A stretch of DNA of 64,000 nucleotides from Alphaproteobacteria bacterium 32-64-14. GTDB taxonomy: Bacteria > Pseudomonadota > Alphaproteobacteria > Caulobacterales > Hyphomonadaceae. Shown in pieces: positions 8,849 to 16,794 of this stretch (position 1 is the first letter of the stretch; the number at the start of each line of letters is the position of its first letter). The stretch is taken from NCBI GenBank assembly GCA_002280725.1, contig NCEM01000020.1:39714-103713 (forward strand), read 5' to 3'. Below the pieces are notes generated by a model that saw nothing but the letters and a program-made list of their open reading frames with translations, searched no databases and was not told the DNA's origin. Made by a program: the position numbers and the translations under genes.

Positions 8849-9892
8849 CTACTGCGCCGCCGGGCGGTCCAAGCGACCGATGCCGCGGACGACGACCGGC
8901 TGCTTGCGGCCGGTCCGCTCGATCTCGCGCGCGCCGCCGAGGATGTTCGGCACCGAATAGTTGCCCTCGTGGCAGGCGTATTCGTAGATCCGGTCCGGCG
9001 AGCGGCGGAAGACGAGTTCACCCTTCCAGGGCTGGCTGTACGTGGCAGGATCCTCGACCGTGAACTGGTAGAAGATCGTGTCCGCGCCCTGCATCGTGAA
9101 GCGCTCGGTGACTTTCGAGTCGGGCGAGATGTAGACGAACAGCCCGAAGTCGACGCGGACAGATTCCTGCGGCTTGAAGCCGATGGTTTCGACAACCAGC
9201 GTGTCGCCATCCCATTTGCCGACGCTGGTGCCGAGATACTGGCGCATGGAATCTGGGTTGTGCTGGCCGTTCATGCGGATGATCCGCGTATCGTGAACCA
9301 TCTCGATATTGATCGCGATGGCGTCAGGCGTCTGGATGATCTGATGGTGGTTGTTGTAGAGCGCGTTCAGCATGGGCGGGCCGCCCGTGGAGGCGAAGCC
9401 GATGAGGCAACGCTCGATCGGGATGCGCTCTTCGGGATTGTCGAACATGTTGTAGGTGGCGACCGACTTCATCATCGCGGTCCGCCCTGCCGGCGTGTAG
9501 GGCACCTTGCCGTTCACCGGATCATTGATCCAGGAGGAACGATAGGTGCCGTTGACCATGCCGACCTGCTTGCCGGGGTCGATCCAGAAGGCGTTGTAGC
9601 CTGCAGGATCATCGCCTGCGGCGGGCGCGCCCTTGTCCTCGGCCGTCGGCGCGTGGTCTGCAGCGGCGACGCTGGCGGCGTCGCGCTCCCACTGCTTAGC
9701 ATCGGCTTCGGAGATCACGAGGTCCTTGAATTCGGGTACGCGCTCAAGGCGCGTGATCGATGAGTTCGTCCACACACCCTGGAAGTCCGGCTTGCCTTCG
9801 GGTGTGCGGGGAACGGGCCCGCCCGCCTGCGCGAACGCGGCGCTACAGGACATCAGGGCTGCGGTTGTGCAGAGGGCCAATAAACGCATCAT
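8849..9892 (-). CDS. Exported GKPDFQGVW-family protein, copy B
   Basis: About 347 residues from tandem ATG codons at 9892/9889, with GGAG 8 bases upstream. The reading frame stays open to 10096, but that extension is arginine-rich and precedes the signal peptide. After the signal peptide (ends AFAQA) come RTPEGKPDFQGVWTN, ERCLIGF, IIQTPDAIAINIEM, KWDGDTLVVET, ERFTM, FTVEDPATYSQPW and YACHEGNYSVPNIL. This is the most canonical family member here, closest to copy D at 37922-39013. It lies downstream of the DUF6152-like gene on the same strand, but a terminator separates the two. Function unknown; probably a soluble periplasmic protein. Confidence 0.8.
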   Translation of the reverse strand: MMRLLALCTTAALMSCSAAFAQAGGPVPRTPEGKPDFQGVWTNSSITRLERVPEFKDLVISEADAKQWERDAASVAAADHAPTAEDKGAPAAGDDPAGYNAFWIDPGKQVGMVNGTYRSSWINDPVNGKVPYTPAGRTAMMKSVATYNMFDNPEERIPIERCLIGFASTGGPPMLNALYNNHHQIIQTPDAIAINIEMVHDTRIIRMNGQHNPDSMRQYLGTSVGKWDGDTLVVETIGFKPQESVRVDFGLFVYISPDSKVTERFTMQGADTIFYQFTVEDPATYSQPWKGELVFRRSPDRIYEYACHEGNYSVPNILGGAREIERTGRKQPVVVRGIGRLDRPAAQ

Positions 9893-10061
9893 CCGATTGC
9901 TCCATGCGCAAGGGCGGACGCGATCCTTGCACACACTCCGCTTGGGTACGAGCCGTGGTCGCGCGGACGTGAAGGAAGCGTAGACGGCCACCCGGGTTTG
10001 GCTTGCCGTTGCGGCGAGCATGCTTCCGGTACGGCGCCTGGCTGCGCAGACCGACGCAATG

Positions 10062-10093
10062 AAAAAGCCCGCCGCTCCTGGGGAGCGGCGGGC
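10062..10093 (-). terminator. Terminator between the DUF6152-like gene and copy B
   Basis: GCCCGCCGCTCC (10067-10078) pairs with GGAGCGGCGGGC (10082-10093). Read leftward the stem is followed by TTTTTC, so it terminates transcription of the 10123-10659 gene before copy B. Confidence 0.88.
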
Positions 10094-10122
10094 CAATTCA
10101 TGCCCAACTCAGGCGAAGCGTC

Positions 10123-10659
10123 TTAGAGCGCCGCGCACTTGTTGGCGTTGCCTGCGGCTGCTTCGCCCGGATCCGCACCGTCAGACGGAGCGTTCGTGCC
10201 CGAAGAGCCGACGAACAGTTTGCAACCGTTCGGGAAGGTCACGTCGCGACCGTTGGCCTTGCAGGTCGAGGTCTTGAGGCGCTTGCCTTTCCAGTCGGTC
10301 GTGCAGAGCTTGTCCTTCGACTGATAGCCACGGACCACAACTTCGGTGCCCGGCTTCAGCGAGTTCTTGTTGACGCCCGTACGGACCAGCGTGTTCGGCG
10401 TGCCGCCCTCGATCGCCCAGTTGAACGTCGAGCCGGCTTTGGCTTTGCCGAGACCGTCAACGTTCGGAACGTTGATGTGGATCCAGGTGTGGGGGTTCAC
10501 CCACTCGACGTGGTCGACCTTGCCCTTCAGCAGGACCGGCAGGTCGGCGTCGAATTCCGCCGCGAAGGCGTGGTGAGCGTAAGCGGCGGTGCCGCCGCCG
10601 ATGGCCGTCAGGGCGGCAAGAGTGACACCCGCGACGACAAGACGAACTTTGTTCTTCAT
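10123..10659 (-). CDS. DUF6152-like exported protein
   Basis: 178 residues with a Sec signal peptide ending near AYAHH. Immediately after cleavage comes HHAFAAEFDADLPVLLKGKV, then VEWVNPHTWIHINV, the hallmark of the DUF6152 family as I recall it. The N-terminal double His could bind metal once the signal is removed; that is inference. The C-terminal ~55 residues (after GRDVTFPNGCKLFVG) contain several cysteines beyond the usual family core. GGAGGA 6-7 bases before the ATG supports the start. Its neighbours are two exported GKPD-family genes, and such proteins are often found near them in other proteobacteria (from memory). Function unknown. Confidence 0.8.
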   Translation of the reverse strand: MKNKVRLVVAGVTLAALTAIGGGTAAYAHHAFAAEFDADLPVLLKGKVDHVEWVNPHTWIHINVPNVDGLGKAKAGSTFNWAIEGGTPNTLVRTGVNKNSLKPGTEVVVRGYQSKDKLCTTDWKGKRLKTSTCKANGRDVTFPNGCKLFVGSSGTNAPSDGADPGEAAAGNANKCAAL

Positions 10660-10997
10660 CTACTTCCTCCAGATCCGGCAGGTGGGCGCCGCCGCGATTT
10701 TTTTTGTTCAGGGACCGCACCGCCTGGATACAGGCATTCGCGACAGCACCCCTGAAATTGCGTCCGTTTTAATCCCGCGATCCCTTTGGCTCAAGGCGCC
10801 TACTGTGTCGCGCCAAAAACGAGGAACCTACCATTTCGCGCGCCAGCCAGACCTTGGACCCTGATTCATACCGAATCTTTGGTATGGGCGATCTCTTGGA
10901 CCCGGCGAACACGGCAGTTCACAACAACTTCAACGGTTTGGAAGCCTGGCTCCGGCGGCGTCTGGACCCGCCAGACGCCGCCGGGATGTCCGAAAAC
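10660..10997. other. Intergenic region upstream of the DUF6152-like gene
   Basis: 338 bases without a convincing gene. It must hold the leftward promoter of the DUF6152-like gene and the end signals of copy C. A small dyad, CATACC-8-GGTATG (10867-10886), could be an operator. An eight-T run lies at about 10690. The perfect hairpin at 10952-10984 is listed separately. Confidence 0.5.
10952..10984 (-). repeat. 14-bp perfect hairpin after copy C, without a U tract
   Basis: Bases 10952-10965 are exactly complementary to 10971-10984 around a 5-base loop. It sits 14 bases beyond the stop of the leftward gene ending at 10998, where a terminator would be expected, but no T run follows in that direction. 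It may act as an mRNA 3' stabiliser or a weak terminator. Confidence 0.6.
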
Positions 10998-11939
10998 CTA
11001 GTTGTTGGCTTCACGCTCCTCAGCTTCACGCTTGGCGCGATCCAGCGCAGGACCCGGCAGCGGGTTCTTGCGCAGGTGGCCGTACATGAGCTCCTCGACG
11101 AACTCGACACACTTGAACTGCTGAAGCTGGGCGTCCTCTTCGACCTTCTTGTAGAGGACGAACGAGATTTTCCACGGCTTGGTGTAGACGTCCTCGTCGA
11201 TGATCTCGGCTTCGTAACGCATGTGGAAGTCGGACAGCGGCGTCCAGCGCTCGATCACTTTCGTGGCGTAACCGTGATGGTTGCCCGACCGGTCGAGCCA
11301 GGTGTCCTGCAGCAGGCCCGTGACTTCGACCACGAACGTGTCGCCTTCCCAGTGGCCGTAGGACTGACCCATCCACGAATCGAGGGGAGCTTCACCTGGA
11401 TCTTCAAGGTACACGTTGCGCACGGCGCCCGCGTACTCGTAGGCCATGAACACAGCCTTGTCCGAGTGGAAGATCTGGAACGGCTTGTCCATGTAGTTGG
11501 CGCGCGGGATGCCCGGCAGGTAGCATTTCACTTCCGGGTCGAGCTCAACCGCGAACTTGCGGTTCTCGTCGCGAGTGGCGAGGGCTTCGGCGGTGTAGGG
11601 GATCTTGCCATCGCCCTGCACGATGCCGATGCCGGCCGGCACGGCGCCGATGGCGCCGAGAGCAACCACGGAAGCATGCGGCACAGGCACATATGGGCCT
11701 TCGCGCATCTGAAGCGCAGCCGAAGCCGGGTGAGCTTCGATGTTGTAGTTCGCAGTGTTCAGAACCTGCCACACGCCGTTGAGATCGGGGTGCACGCCGT
11801 CCGGTCCACGCTTGGCCTTCCAGGCGGTCGCGGGCGCCGGCGCATCAGCCGCTGCCGCAGTCGCGGAGGAATCCATAGGCATTGTCTGGCAGGCGCCAAG
11901 CGCGCATGCCAAAGCCATCACTGATACAAACTTCTTCAT
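10998..11939 (-). CDS. Divergent GKPD-family lipoprotein, copy C
   Basis: 313 residues starting at ATG 11939, with GGAGGAG just upstream. The signal peptide ends in a lipobox (LGAC, Cys17), so it is membrane-anchored, unlike copies A, B and D. The family order is still visible: PDGVHPDLNGVWQ, then GHWEGDTFVVEVTG, IERWTP, and DVYTKPWKISF. The conserved Cys-His-Glu end is replaced by KCVEFVEEL. About 60 codons of open frame before the chosen start lack coding character and precede the signal peptide. It is probably a specialised paralogue in the same periplasmic process. Function unknown. Confidence 0.72.
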   Translation of the reverse strand: MKKFVSVMALACALGACQTMPMDSSATAAAADAPAPATAWKAKRGPDGVHPDLNGVWQVLNTANYNIEAHPASAALQMREGPYVPVPHASVVALGAIGAVPAGIGIVQGDGKIPYTAEALATRDENRKFAVELDPEVKCYLPGIPRANYMDKPFQIFHSDKAVFMAYEYAGAVRNVYLEDPGEAPLDSWMGQSYGHWEGDTFVVEVTGLLQDTWLDRSGNHHGYATKVIERWTPLSDFHMRYEAEIIDEDVYTKPWKISFVLYKKVEEDAQLQQFKCVEFVEELMYGHLRKNPLPGPALDRAKREAEEREANN

Positions 11940-12298
11940 GTCTCCTCCCCGTTCGCCCAACCGCCACTTCAACGGCTCCCGTGACGAATGTCCGTCTCCG
12001 TCTCCGCAAACCGCTGCGGGCGGAATATTTGGGAACCAAGCGTCGGGCTGACGCTGCGGGCAACATACCCACCTGCCAAACGAGCGCAATACTGGCCGCA
12101 AGTCTTGAGACAAAGTCGCTCAGGCGCGTGTGCCGGATGCATCGGGACTGGAATCGCGCGCCGTGAAGGAGACTGCAGCGACTCCAGACGCCACGGACCT
12201 TTGCCGCAGCGTTCTGCTTGAATCACATTCGGGTGAAAATCCGCGTCACCGATCTCATGCCGCAGCCGCGAAAACACGCAGCGGCGGAATCGGACGCC
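11940..12298. other. Intergenic region, no gene seen
   Basis: 359 bases between two leftward genes. It should contain the promoter for copy C. I find no RNA gene, repeat or well-formed terminator. Open frames crossing it in several directions lack start signals and family resemblance. Confidence 0.5.
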
Positions 12299-12949
12299 TT
12301 ACGCGGTGACCGCCGCAGACTGTTGCGTTCGCAGCGACTGGACGACATCAGCCGACAAAAGCAGGCGCCGGGCGCCCGGTACAACCCAGGCAGGTTCGGC
12401 AAAGGCCGGCTCGTCAAACCCCATCGCGTTGAGAAGCGTCGAGCAGAACGAGTTGGAATTCCGGCCAAAGCCCATGAACGGGTAAGGCACGCCTGCCCCA
12501 CCCTCCGGACCCGTACTCAGCGCGTTGATGCGGCGGATGGCTTCAAGCGCGGGGGCGATGCGGCGTTCGACCTCTTCTGCCGTGAGACCCTCGGCGAGGA
12601 CACGCGCAGCGCCCGCAGCAATGGCCGGGCGGATATTCCAGTCGGGGCCAGAGGCTCCGTTGATTGGCATGTAGGTGCGCGGGTGGACTTTGGTGTCGTA
12701 GCCGCGCAGGCGATCGGACCAGAGATAGCCGATGGGCTTGTGTCGCCACGCGCCGCCTTCGGCATCAAACCAGCTGGCAAGCCCGTTTATCTGCCGCACT
12801 GCGGCGCCAGCCGGATTTGCGATGACGATCATGCGGTGCGCAGCGAAGCGCGAGCGCCTCGGGATGCGGAGTTCTGCGGCGTTGACGCTCCAGCCAGTCA
12901 TGAGCACAATATAAGAGGCATTCGCAGCAACGGGTACTGGCGCGAACAC
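12299..12949 (-). CDS. Hypothetical protein with NSNSFCSTLL motif
   Basis: About 216 residues, not recognised with certainty. Central features are SYIVLMTGWSVNAAEL, RFAAHRMIV, GYLWSDRLRGYDTKVHPRTYMP, a helical stretch GLTAEEVERRIAPALEAI, and YPFMGFGRNSNSFCSTLLNAMGF. A Cys preceded by NSNS with an upstream His resembles papain-like or transglutaminase-like bacterial proteins, but this is a guess. The frame is open to 13213, where it would overlap the divergent gene at 13065. I prefer the GTG at 12949 (GGGGAA about 10 bases upstream); ATG 12901 is another option. No signal peptide is visible. Confidence 0.6.
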   Translation of the reverse strand: MFAPVPVAANASYIVLMTGWSVNAAELRIPRRSRFAAHRMIVIANPAGAAVRQINGLASWFDAEGGAWRHKPIGYLWSDRLRGYDTKVHPRTYMPINGASGPDWNIRPAIAAGAARVLAEGLTAEEVERRIAPALEAIRRINALSTGPEGGAGVPYPFMGFGRNSNSFCSTLLNAMGFDEPAFAEPAWVVPGARRLLLSADVVQSLRTQQSAAVTA

Positions 12950-13064
12950 ATCCCCGCGATTCCCCGGACACGCCAGCTTTGCAAGCCCTGCGGGCTGGTG
13001 CAGGTTCGCGCCACATAACAAACCGCAGCCGCGATCAACGCAGCGCGCATTTCGGGAGGAAACC

Positions 13065-15053
13065 ATGGCGAAATCCTTGCTGGCGACAGCACTGGCGGCC
13101 GCATCGCTGGCCGTGATCGCCTCGTGCCAGACGCCGGCGCCTGCGGTTGAAACTCCCGCAGCATCCGCGGCAACGGCCACGCCTGCCCCACAGATGCCGG
13201 CGGCGCCAATCATTCCGGTTGCGGCAGCGGGCGGCGTGCATCCCGGCGAGATCGTCTACAAGACAACCTGCGCGGCCTGTCACGATAATCCGGACGCAAC
13301 ACGCTCACCCTCGCGCGACAACCTGAAAGGCATGAGCTTCCAGTTCGTCAATTACACCCTCACGCAGGGCAAGATGAAGGACATGGCCGCGGGCCTCAGC
13401 GCCGAACAACGCGCCGCCGTGGTCAGCTACGTCACCGGCCGCGACACGACCAAGACAGCCGACTGGACCCCCAACATGATGTGCACCGGCGCGCGCGCTG
13501 CGGTGGACATGGGGGGGCCGAACGATGCAACGTCGACGCACTTTGGCTATGACTGGCGCAACACGCGCAAGCTTTCGGCGGCGCAGTCGGGCCTGACCAC
13601 CGCGAAGATGGACGAGATGGAACTGGCGTGGAGCATCGCCTTCCCGGACGCGACCATCATGCGCTCGCAGGGCGCGATCGTGGGCGACAACCTGTTCTAT
13701 CCGGTGGCCGAGGCGGGCAAGCTTTACGCCTTCGACCTGTCGGACCCGAAGAAGCCATGCGTGCAATGGATTTACACCACGCCGGGCGAAGCGCCGCTGC
13801 GCACCAGCGTGGCCTATGGCGTGCTGGGTGATGGAACTCCGCTGCTGGTGTTCGCCGGCATCGACTCGACCGTTCACGCGGTCGATCCGCGCAACGGCAA
13901 GGCGCTGTGGACAAAGCCGGTCGGAAGCTTTTCCCACTCGATGACGACAGGTACGCCGAGCGTCCTCAAGGATCGCGTGATCGTGCCTGTTGCGCAGTTC
14001 GAGATTTCCGTTGCGCGCGATAACGCACACGATTGCTGCACCAACCATGGCTATGTGCTGTCGCTCGATCCGAAAACGGGCGCGCAGCAATGGCGCTATG
14101 ACACCATGCCGGATGCAACGCCGCTGCGCGACCGTGGCGATGGCAAGCCGCTGAAGGGTCCGTCCGGCGCGCCGATCTGGAACTCGCCGGTGGTGGACGA
14201 GACGCGCGGGCTGATCTGGTTCGGCACCGGCGAAAGCAACTCGCCGCCCGCGCATACCAACACCAACGCGATCATCGCGATCGGCCTGAAAGACGGCAAG
14301 GAGAAGTGGAGCTTCCACGCGACGCCGAAGGACATCTTCAATTCCGGCTGCAGTCGCAATCCGAAGGCCGACATGCTGAACTGCGTCGGCCCGGCAGAGA
14401 CGGTCTATCGCGATGTAGACTTTGGCGCGTCGGTGATCCTCGGCAAGCTGAGCGATGGCAAGGAGTTGCTCTACGCGGGCCAGAAATCCGGCTCGGTGTG
14501 GGCGTTCGAGCCCGACACCGGCAAGGTTGTCTGGCGCAAGGCGCTGGGCACGGGCAGCGCGCTCGGCGGCGTCCACTGGGGCATCGCGTTCGACAACGAC
14601 ACGGTGTACGCGCCGATCTCGAGCGTGGGCGTGCCGATCCCCGGCGAGTGGGATGCCGATCCCTCGATCAAGCCCGGCCTCTATGCGCTCGACGCCAAGA
14701 CCGGCGCGATCAAGTGGCAGTTCAACCCCGAGCCGCCTCCGGGAGCGACAGTTGGCCCGCGCGGATGGCGTGGGGCCGCCTTCTCGGCGGCGCCGTCGAT
14801 CATCGATGGCGCTGTTGTGGCAGCCGGGCTCGATGGCACGCTCTACGTAATCGACAAGACGACCGGCAAGCTGCTGTGGACCTACAACACCGCCCAGGAG
14901 TTCGCAGGCGTGAACGGCGTCAACGGCAAGGGCGGCTCGATCGATAGCAACTCGATCACGGCGATGAACGGCCTGCTGCTGGTGAACTCCGGCTATGGGA
15001 TGTTCGGCCAGGCAGGCGGCAACATGCTGTTGGCGTTCAAGCCGAAGGAGTGA
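13065..15053 (+). CDS. Cytochrome c-PQQ beta-propeller dehydrogenase lipoprotein, copy 1
   Basis: 662 residues. The lipoprotein signal ends at Cys21 (VIASC). A linker leads to an N-terminal cytochrome c domain with CAACH at 69-73. The rest is a PQQ-type eight-bladed propeller, with blade repeats such as GKALWTKPVG, GKVVWRKALG and GKLLWTYNT. A vicinal Cys-Cys pair (324-325, in DCCTNHG) matches the disulfide found next to PQQ in quinoprotein alcohol and polyvinyl-alcohol dehydrogenases. It should oxidise an alcohol or similar substrate in the periplasm and pass electrons to its own heme. GGGAGGAAACC precedes the ATG. A paralogue lies at 16795-18738. Substrate unknown; PQQ binding is inferred. 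Confidence 0.88.
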   Translation: MAKSLLATALAAASLAVIASCQTPAPAVETPAASAATATPAPQMPAAPIIPVAAAGGVHPGEIVYKTTCAACHDNPDATRSPSRDNLKGMSFQFVNYTLTQGKMKDMAAGLSAEQRAAVVSYVTGRDTTKTADWTPNMMCTGARAAVDMGGPNDATSTHFGYDWRNTRKLSAAQSGLTTAKMDEMELAWSIAFPDATIMRSQGAIVGDNLFYPVAEAGKLYAFDLSDPKKPCVQWIYTTPGEAPLRTSVAYGVLGDGTPLLVFAGIDSTVHAVDPRNGKALWTKPVGSFSHSMTTGTPSVLKDRVIVPVAQFEISVARDNAHDCCTNHGYVLSLDPKTGAQQWRYDTMPDATPLRDRGDGKPLKGPSGAPIWNSPVVDETRGLIWFGTGESNSPPAHTNTNAIIAIGLKDGKEKWSFHATPKDIFNSGCSRNPKADMLNCVGPAETVYRDVDFGASVILGKLSDGKELLYAGQKSGSVWAFEPDTGKVVWRKALGTGSALGGVHWGIAFDNDTVYAPISSVGVPIPGEWDADPSIKPGLYALDAKTGAIKWQFNPEPPPGATVGPRGWRGAAFSAAPSIIDGAVVAAGLDGTLYVIDKTTGKLLWTYNTAQEFAGVNGVNGKGGSIDSNSITAMNGLLLVNSGYGMFGQAGGNMLLAFKPKE

Positions 15054-15068
15054 GGATCAGCAGATCCT

Positions 15069-15150
15069 GTAGGGTGCATTGAGCGCAGCGAAATGCACCG
15101 TTGGTGCCTGTCGTGGGGCGGTGCATTTCGCTTCGCTCAATGCAACCTAC
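15069..15150. repeat. Long imperfect inverted repeat (REP-like) between convergent genes
   Basis: Arms of 31 bases (15069-15099 and 15120-15150) match at 29 positions when one is reverse-complemented; the spacer is 20 bases. The core TGCATTGAGCG recalls a dispersed repeat seen in many proteobacterial genomes (recollection). The right arm covers the stop codon of the acyl-CoA ligase gene. It may act as a bidirectional terminator or be a small mobile repeat. Confidence 0.8.
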
Positions 15151-16601
15151 GATTGGAGCCGCTCTTTCCTCAGCGCATTGCGCCTCACTTTCCCTGCTTC
15201 GTCGCGCAGCGGTTCGTTCACCCATTCGAATGTGCGCGGGGTCTTGTAGCGCACCAGGTGGGCGTTGAGATGCGCCATCAGCGCGTCGGGATCAGCGGAT
15301 CCTTCCGGGCGGTCGATGATGGCGTGGAGACGGTTTCCGGTGTTGTCGTCGGGCAGCCCGATGACGGCTGAGGAGCGGACGCCCGGGAAGGCGTCGAGTG
15401 CGGCCTCGATCTCGGCCGGATAGATGTTGGCGCCGCCGACAATGATCATGTCGGAGAGGCGGTCGGCGAGATAGAGGAAGCCGTCGGCATCCATCCAGCC
15501 CATGTCGCCGAGGCTTTCCCAGCCGCCTTCGATCGCTTTCGCGCTGGCGCCGAGATAGCTGTACGTCGTGCCCTGCCCGGTAAGCGGGCGTAGATAGACT
15601 TCACCGACTTCGCCGGGCGCGAGCGTCTGACCATCTTCGCCGACGATCTTCATCTCGCACGTGTCGACGGGCTTTCCGACGGAGCCGCGATGGGTGAGCC
15701 AGTCCTGCCCCTGAATGGTTGTCGAGCCCTGCCCCTCCGTGCCTCCGTAAAGCTCCCAGATCACCGAAGGACCGAGCCATTCGATGAAGCGCTCCTTGAG
15801 CCAGGCAGGGCAAGGTTCAGCGAGATGCCACAGCGTGCGCAGGCTGGAGAGGTCGAAGCTTTTGCGCGTCTCTTCGGGCATCGCCCAGATGCGCCGCATC
15901 ATGGTGGGCACCATGTAGCAGGTGTCGACGCGCAGGCGCTCGATTGTGCGCAGCGTCTGTTCGGCATCGAAGCGCGTGGTGATGCCGACCGTGCATCCCT
16001 TGAAGAGCGCGAACATGCACCAGAGGAATGGCCCGTTGTGATAGAGCGGGCCGGGGACGAGCATCACGCCGCGCTGCTGGATCTCGAGCGCGGGCGTATC
16101 GGGATCGTAAGCGCCGGGGCTTTTCGACACGATGAGTTTTGGACGGCCGGTGGAGCCGCCGGAGGTCATGGCTTTCAGGGATGCGGCCGTGCGTTCCGGC
16201 AAGGGATCGCTGGACAAGCTCGGGTCCGGCGTGAAGCCTTCCGGCACACAGGGCGTGGGCGCATATTCGTTCGCTGCGCAACCGACGACGAGCGCGGGCT
16301 TGCCTAGCTCCACGATCTGGTCGCGCTCAAGTTTCGGCAGTTTGGCGGAAATCGGCTGGGGCGTGGCGCCCAACTTCCATGTCGCAAAGCAGGCCTCGAT
16401 GAACGCGATGCTGTTGGGCAGGCCAATGGTGACGAACTGGTCCTGGCCGACGTCAAGCGCCGCATAGGCGCGTGCGAGGCGGTTGGTGCGGGCCTCAAAC
16501 TCCGCCCATGTGACCTGCACGCCCTCATGGTCGATCGCCACGCGGTCGGGCTGCTGCTCGGCCCAGAAGGCGATGATCCGTGACAGCGAGATAACCGGCA
16601 T
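15147..16601 (-). CDS. AMP-dependent acyl-CoA synthetase/ligase
   Basis: 484 residues from ATG 16601 (GGAG 9 bases upstream; family-like start PVISLSRIIAFWAEQQPDR). Forty more codons are open upstream to 16721 but lack family character. ANL-superfamily motifs are the P-loop-like SGGSTGRPK, the YGGTEG motif, the GDMGWMDADGFLYLADRLSD hinge region with GGANIYPAEIE, and a C-terminal RRNALRK carrying the catalytic Lys. It activates a carboxylic acid as an adenylate and transfers it to CoA in the cytoplasm. It lies between the two PQQ propeller genes on the opposite strand, which fits a pathway where an alcohol is oxidised outside and the acid activated inside (inference). Confidence 0.9.
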   Translation of the reverse strand: MPVISLSRIIAFWAEQQPDRVAIDHEGVQVTWAEFEARTNRLARAYAALDVGQDQFVTIGLPNSIAFIEACFATWKLGATPQPISAKLPKLERDQIVELGKPALVVGCAANEYAPTPCVPEGFTPDPSLSSDPLPERTAASLKAMTSGGSTGRPKLIVSKSPGAYDPDTPALEIQQRGVMLVPGPLYHNGPFLWCMFALFKGCTVGITTRFDAEQTLRTIERLRVDTCYMVPTMMRRIWAMPEETRKSFDLSSLRTLWHLAEPCPAWLKERFIEWLGPSVIWELYGGTEGQGSTTIQGQDWLTHRGSVGKPVDTCEMKIVGEDGQTLAPGEVGEVYLRPLTGQGTTYSYLGASAKAIEGGWESLGDMGWMDADGFLYLADRLSDMIIVGGANIYPAEIEAALDAFPGVRSSAVIGLPDDNTGNRLHAIIDRPEGSADPDALMAHLNAHLVRYKTPRTFEWVNEPLRDEAGKVRRNALRKERLQS

Positions 16602-16794
16602 TGTCTCAGTCTCCGCTGCAAACAGGCGTTGGACCGTCGAATGTCCGCCGTCCGTTGGCAAGGCCGGGACGGGCGGCATGTTTGGGTGGGATTTGGGATC
16701 ACCTGTTGACGCTGACGTCATCTAGGTAGGAGTGTGCACCCTAGCAGCCGGAGGTCGCGCGATAGACGCGGTCAGGCATGCGGGAGGGAATTTC

